Below, one piece after another: positions 62,625 through 64,000 of a stretch of DNA of 64,000 bases. A program made the translations under genes and the position numbers. The notes below the pieces were generated by a model. That model was not told the DNA's origin. It did not search any database and saw only the letters and a program-made list of their open reading frames with translations. Position 1 is the first letter of the stretch; each line of letters begins with the position of its first letter. The DNA is from Pseudomonas sp. B20(2017) (lineage in GTDB: Bacteria; Pseudomonadota; Gammaproteobacteria; Pseudomonadales; Pseudomonadaceae), in the NCBI RefSeq assembly GCF_002113125.1, contig NZ_NEJP01000010.1:182596-246595 (forward strand), read 5' to 3'.

Positions 62625-63581
62625 ATGCACGCAATCACCCGCGACGATATCGAACACGCCGCCCGCCAGGTTTACCAGGTGATGCCGGCTACCGCCCAGT
62701 ATCGTTGGCCATTGCTGGCCGAGCGGTTGGGATGCACTGTTTGGGTCAAACACGAAAACCACACGCCAACCGGTGCCTTCAAGGTCCGTGGCGGCATTAC
62801 CTTCATGCACTGGCTTCGCCGGGAGCACCCGCGCGTCAAAGGCATTGTTTCCGCGACGCGTGGCAATCACGGCCAGAGCCTGGCGCTGGCCGCAAATGCT
62901 GTAGGGCTGAGGGCGTTGATCGTGGTGCCGCAGGGCAACTCGCTGGAAAAGAACAACGCCATGCGCGGTTTTGGCGGTGAGGTGGTCGAGTATGGCCGTG
63001 ATTTCGACGAAGCGCGTGAAGAGGCAGCTCGCCTCGCGCACAAGCATGATCTTTATCTGGTGCCACCGTTTCACGTTGAACTGGTCAAGGGAGTGGCGAC
63101 GTATGCGCTGGAGATGTTCAGTGCGGCGCCGGATCTGGATACGGTTTACATACCCATCGGCTGTGGTTCGGGAATCTGTGGCGTGATCGCCGCCCGCAAT
63201 GCATTGGGCTTGAACACCGAAGTGGTGGGCGTGGTGTCCACGGAAGCCGCAGCTGCCAAACTCTCATTTGAAGCGAAAACGATCTGCGAGACCGCCTCGG
63301 CCAATACCTTTGCCGACGGTCTCGCGGTACGCAAGCCGATTGCCGAGGCGTTCGACATCTATAAGGAAGGTGCGGCGAGGATTGTCGCTGTCAGCGAAAG
63401 CGAGATCGCCGAGGCCATGCGCGTCTATTACACCGATACCCACAACCTTGCCGAAGGGGCGGGTGCGTCAGCGTTGGCGGCGTTGATGCAGGAGCGTGGA
63501 CGGATGGAGGGGAAAAAGGTCGGGGTGATTCTGTCCGGGGGGAATATTGACCGGATGGTGTATGCGAAGGTAATTGGCTGA
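62625..63581 (+). CDS. Threonine/serine dehydratase-like PLP enzyme
   Basis: The 318-residue protein belongs to the fold-type II PLP family. The cofactor Lys is in NHTPTGAFKVRGG, the substrate-carboxylate loop in SATRGNHGQSLA, the Gly-rich phosphate loop in PIGCGSGICG and the last motif in SGGNID. It is most like catabolic threonine dehydratases, making 2-oxobutyrate and ammonia, and lacks the C-terminal ACT regulatory domain of the biosynthetic enzyme. Other amino-acid substrates (serine, threo-hydroxyaspartate) are possible. It follows AAGGAG before the ATG. Confidence 0.92.
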   Translation: MHAITRDDIEHAARQVYQVMPATAQYRWPLLAERLGCTVWVKHENHTPTGAFKVRGGITFMHWLRREHPRVKGIVSATRGNHGQSLALAANAVGLRALIVVPQGNSLEKNNAMRGFGGEVVEYGRDFDEAREEAARLAHKHDLYLVPPFHVELVKGVATYALEMFSAAPDLDTVYIPIGCGSGICGVIAARNALGLNTEVVGVVSTEAAAAKLSFEAKTICETASANTFADGLAVRKPIAEAFDIYKEGAARIVAVSESEIAEAMRVYYTDTHNLAEGAGASALAALMQERGRMEGKKVGVILSGGNIDRMVYAKVIG

Positions 63582-63721
63582 TTGCAGGCATTCAGTGGCA
63601 GCGTTAACCGATGTGCCGCAGAAGCCTGGCGAGTGTGGGCAATATAGTGCGTACTCATTGATCCACCTCTATATATAGAAGCGGCTTTTTCTCTCTATTG
63701 ATAGAAAACTCAAATTAAGGG

Positions 63722-63749
63722 TTGACGGCAGATTCTGAGTCTCTATAAT
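63722..63749 (+). promoter_or_regulatory. rRNA-type promoter P1
   Basis: TTGACG (63722-63727) and TATAAT (63744-63749) are separated by 16 bp. A GC-rich discriminator (CGCCCC) follows, and AT-rich UP-like DNA lies upstream, as in growth-rate-controlled rRNA promoters. Confidence 0.8.
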
Positions 63750-63924
63750 TCGCCCCACTTCCGGCGCAGTCGAAACGGAAAACTCCTTGAGATTCAATGA
63801 GTTAAGTAGGTTTCGAGCGTGGGTCGCTTCAGTTCATCGAAGCCTGGAAGGAGTTGGAAATGCCGGTTTTTCTGGCGCTTTCAACGGTTCGATCTTCTCG
63901 GTCGAAAGCGGAGAAAAAGAGGTG

Positions 63925-63952
63925 TTGACAGCAGCGTGTAACGCTGTAGAAT
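63925..63952 (+). promoter_or_regulatory. rRNA-type promoter P2
   Basis: TTGACA (63925-63930) and TAGAAT (63947-63952) are separated by 16 bp and followed by CGCCTCCC. The same 16-bp spacing and GC-rich discriminator as in the first promoter suggest tandem rrn promoters. Confidence 0.85.
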
Positions 63953-64000
63953 TCGCCTCCCGCTAACGAGAGATCGGAAGCGCAAGTGGTTGAAGTTGTT

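Larger units (their letters stand above)
63582..64000 (+). promoter_or_regulatory. Leader region of an rRNA operon
   Basis: These 419 bp contain no protein gene. They carry two strong promoters, an AT-rich upstream stretch (63665-63720) and the leader GCTAACGAGAGATCGGAAGC that I recognise from the region before 16S rRNA genes in Pseudomonas. The 16S gene itself would begin beyond the right edge. Confidence 0.8.

Overview
The window looks like chromosomal DNA of a Pseudomonas of the fluorescens group. Support comes from the high GC content, the Pseudomonas-style REP elements, a pepN/katG/ohr/glc/proP gene set typical of that group, an rRNA-operon leader of the Pseudomonas type at the right edge, and a large lipopeptide synthetase locus laid out like the known Pseudomonas cyclic lipopeptide (CLP) loci. 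This assignment is inference from gene content; no database was searched.

Layout. 1-4.1 kb: end of a rhomboid protease gene, two small conserved genes (YeaC/DUF1315 and DUF2797 families) and pepN, all rightward. 4.2-11.2 kb: a REP pair, katG (leftward), a TonB-dependent receptor behind a clear Zur box, and a leftward LTA-synthase-like membrane sulfatase. 11.2-14.4 kb: a small unknown gene, a sterol-desaturase family gene and an orphan ABC substrate-binding protein. 14.5-16.3 kb: ohrR with two Ohr peroxidase genes and a repeated 12-bp palindrome that probably is the OhrR operator. 16.3-17.4 kb: a SCO1-PCuAC copper-chaperone pair.

17.5-52.3 kb: the main accessory region. A NodT-type outer-membrane factor and a LuxR regulator run leftward. 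Three NRPS genes of 2, 4 and 2 modules, then macA and macB, run rightward. A second LuxR gene closes the locus. Hand-read adenylation codes give Leu1-Glu(or Asp)2-Thr3-Leu4-Leu5-Gln6-Leu7-Ile/Val8, with a lipo-initiating condensation domain at the start and two thioesterase domains at the end. This fits a cyclic lipo-octapeptide close to the bananamide family. The MacAB and NodT proteins are the likely exporter, and the LuxR pair the likely regulators.

52.5-64 kb: a CHASE4-PAS-GGDEF-EAL cyclic-di-GMP enzyme, the glycolate oxidase operon glcDEF, a YghU-like glutathione transferase, the osmosensing transporter proP, an AraC regulator divergent from a threonine-dehydratase-like gene, and finally two strong rRNA-type promoters. 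The rRNA genes would lie just outside the window.
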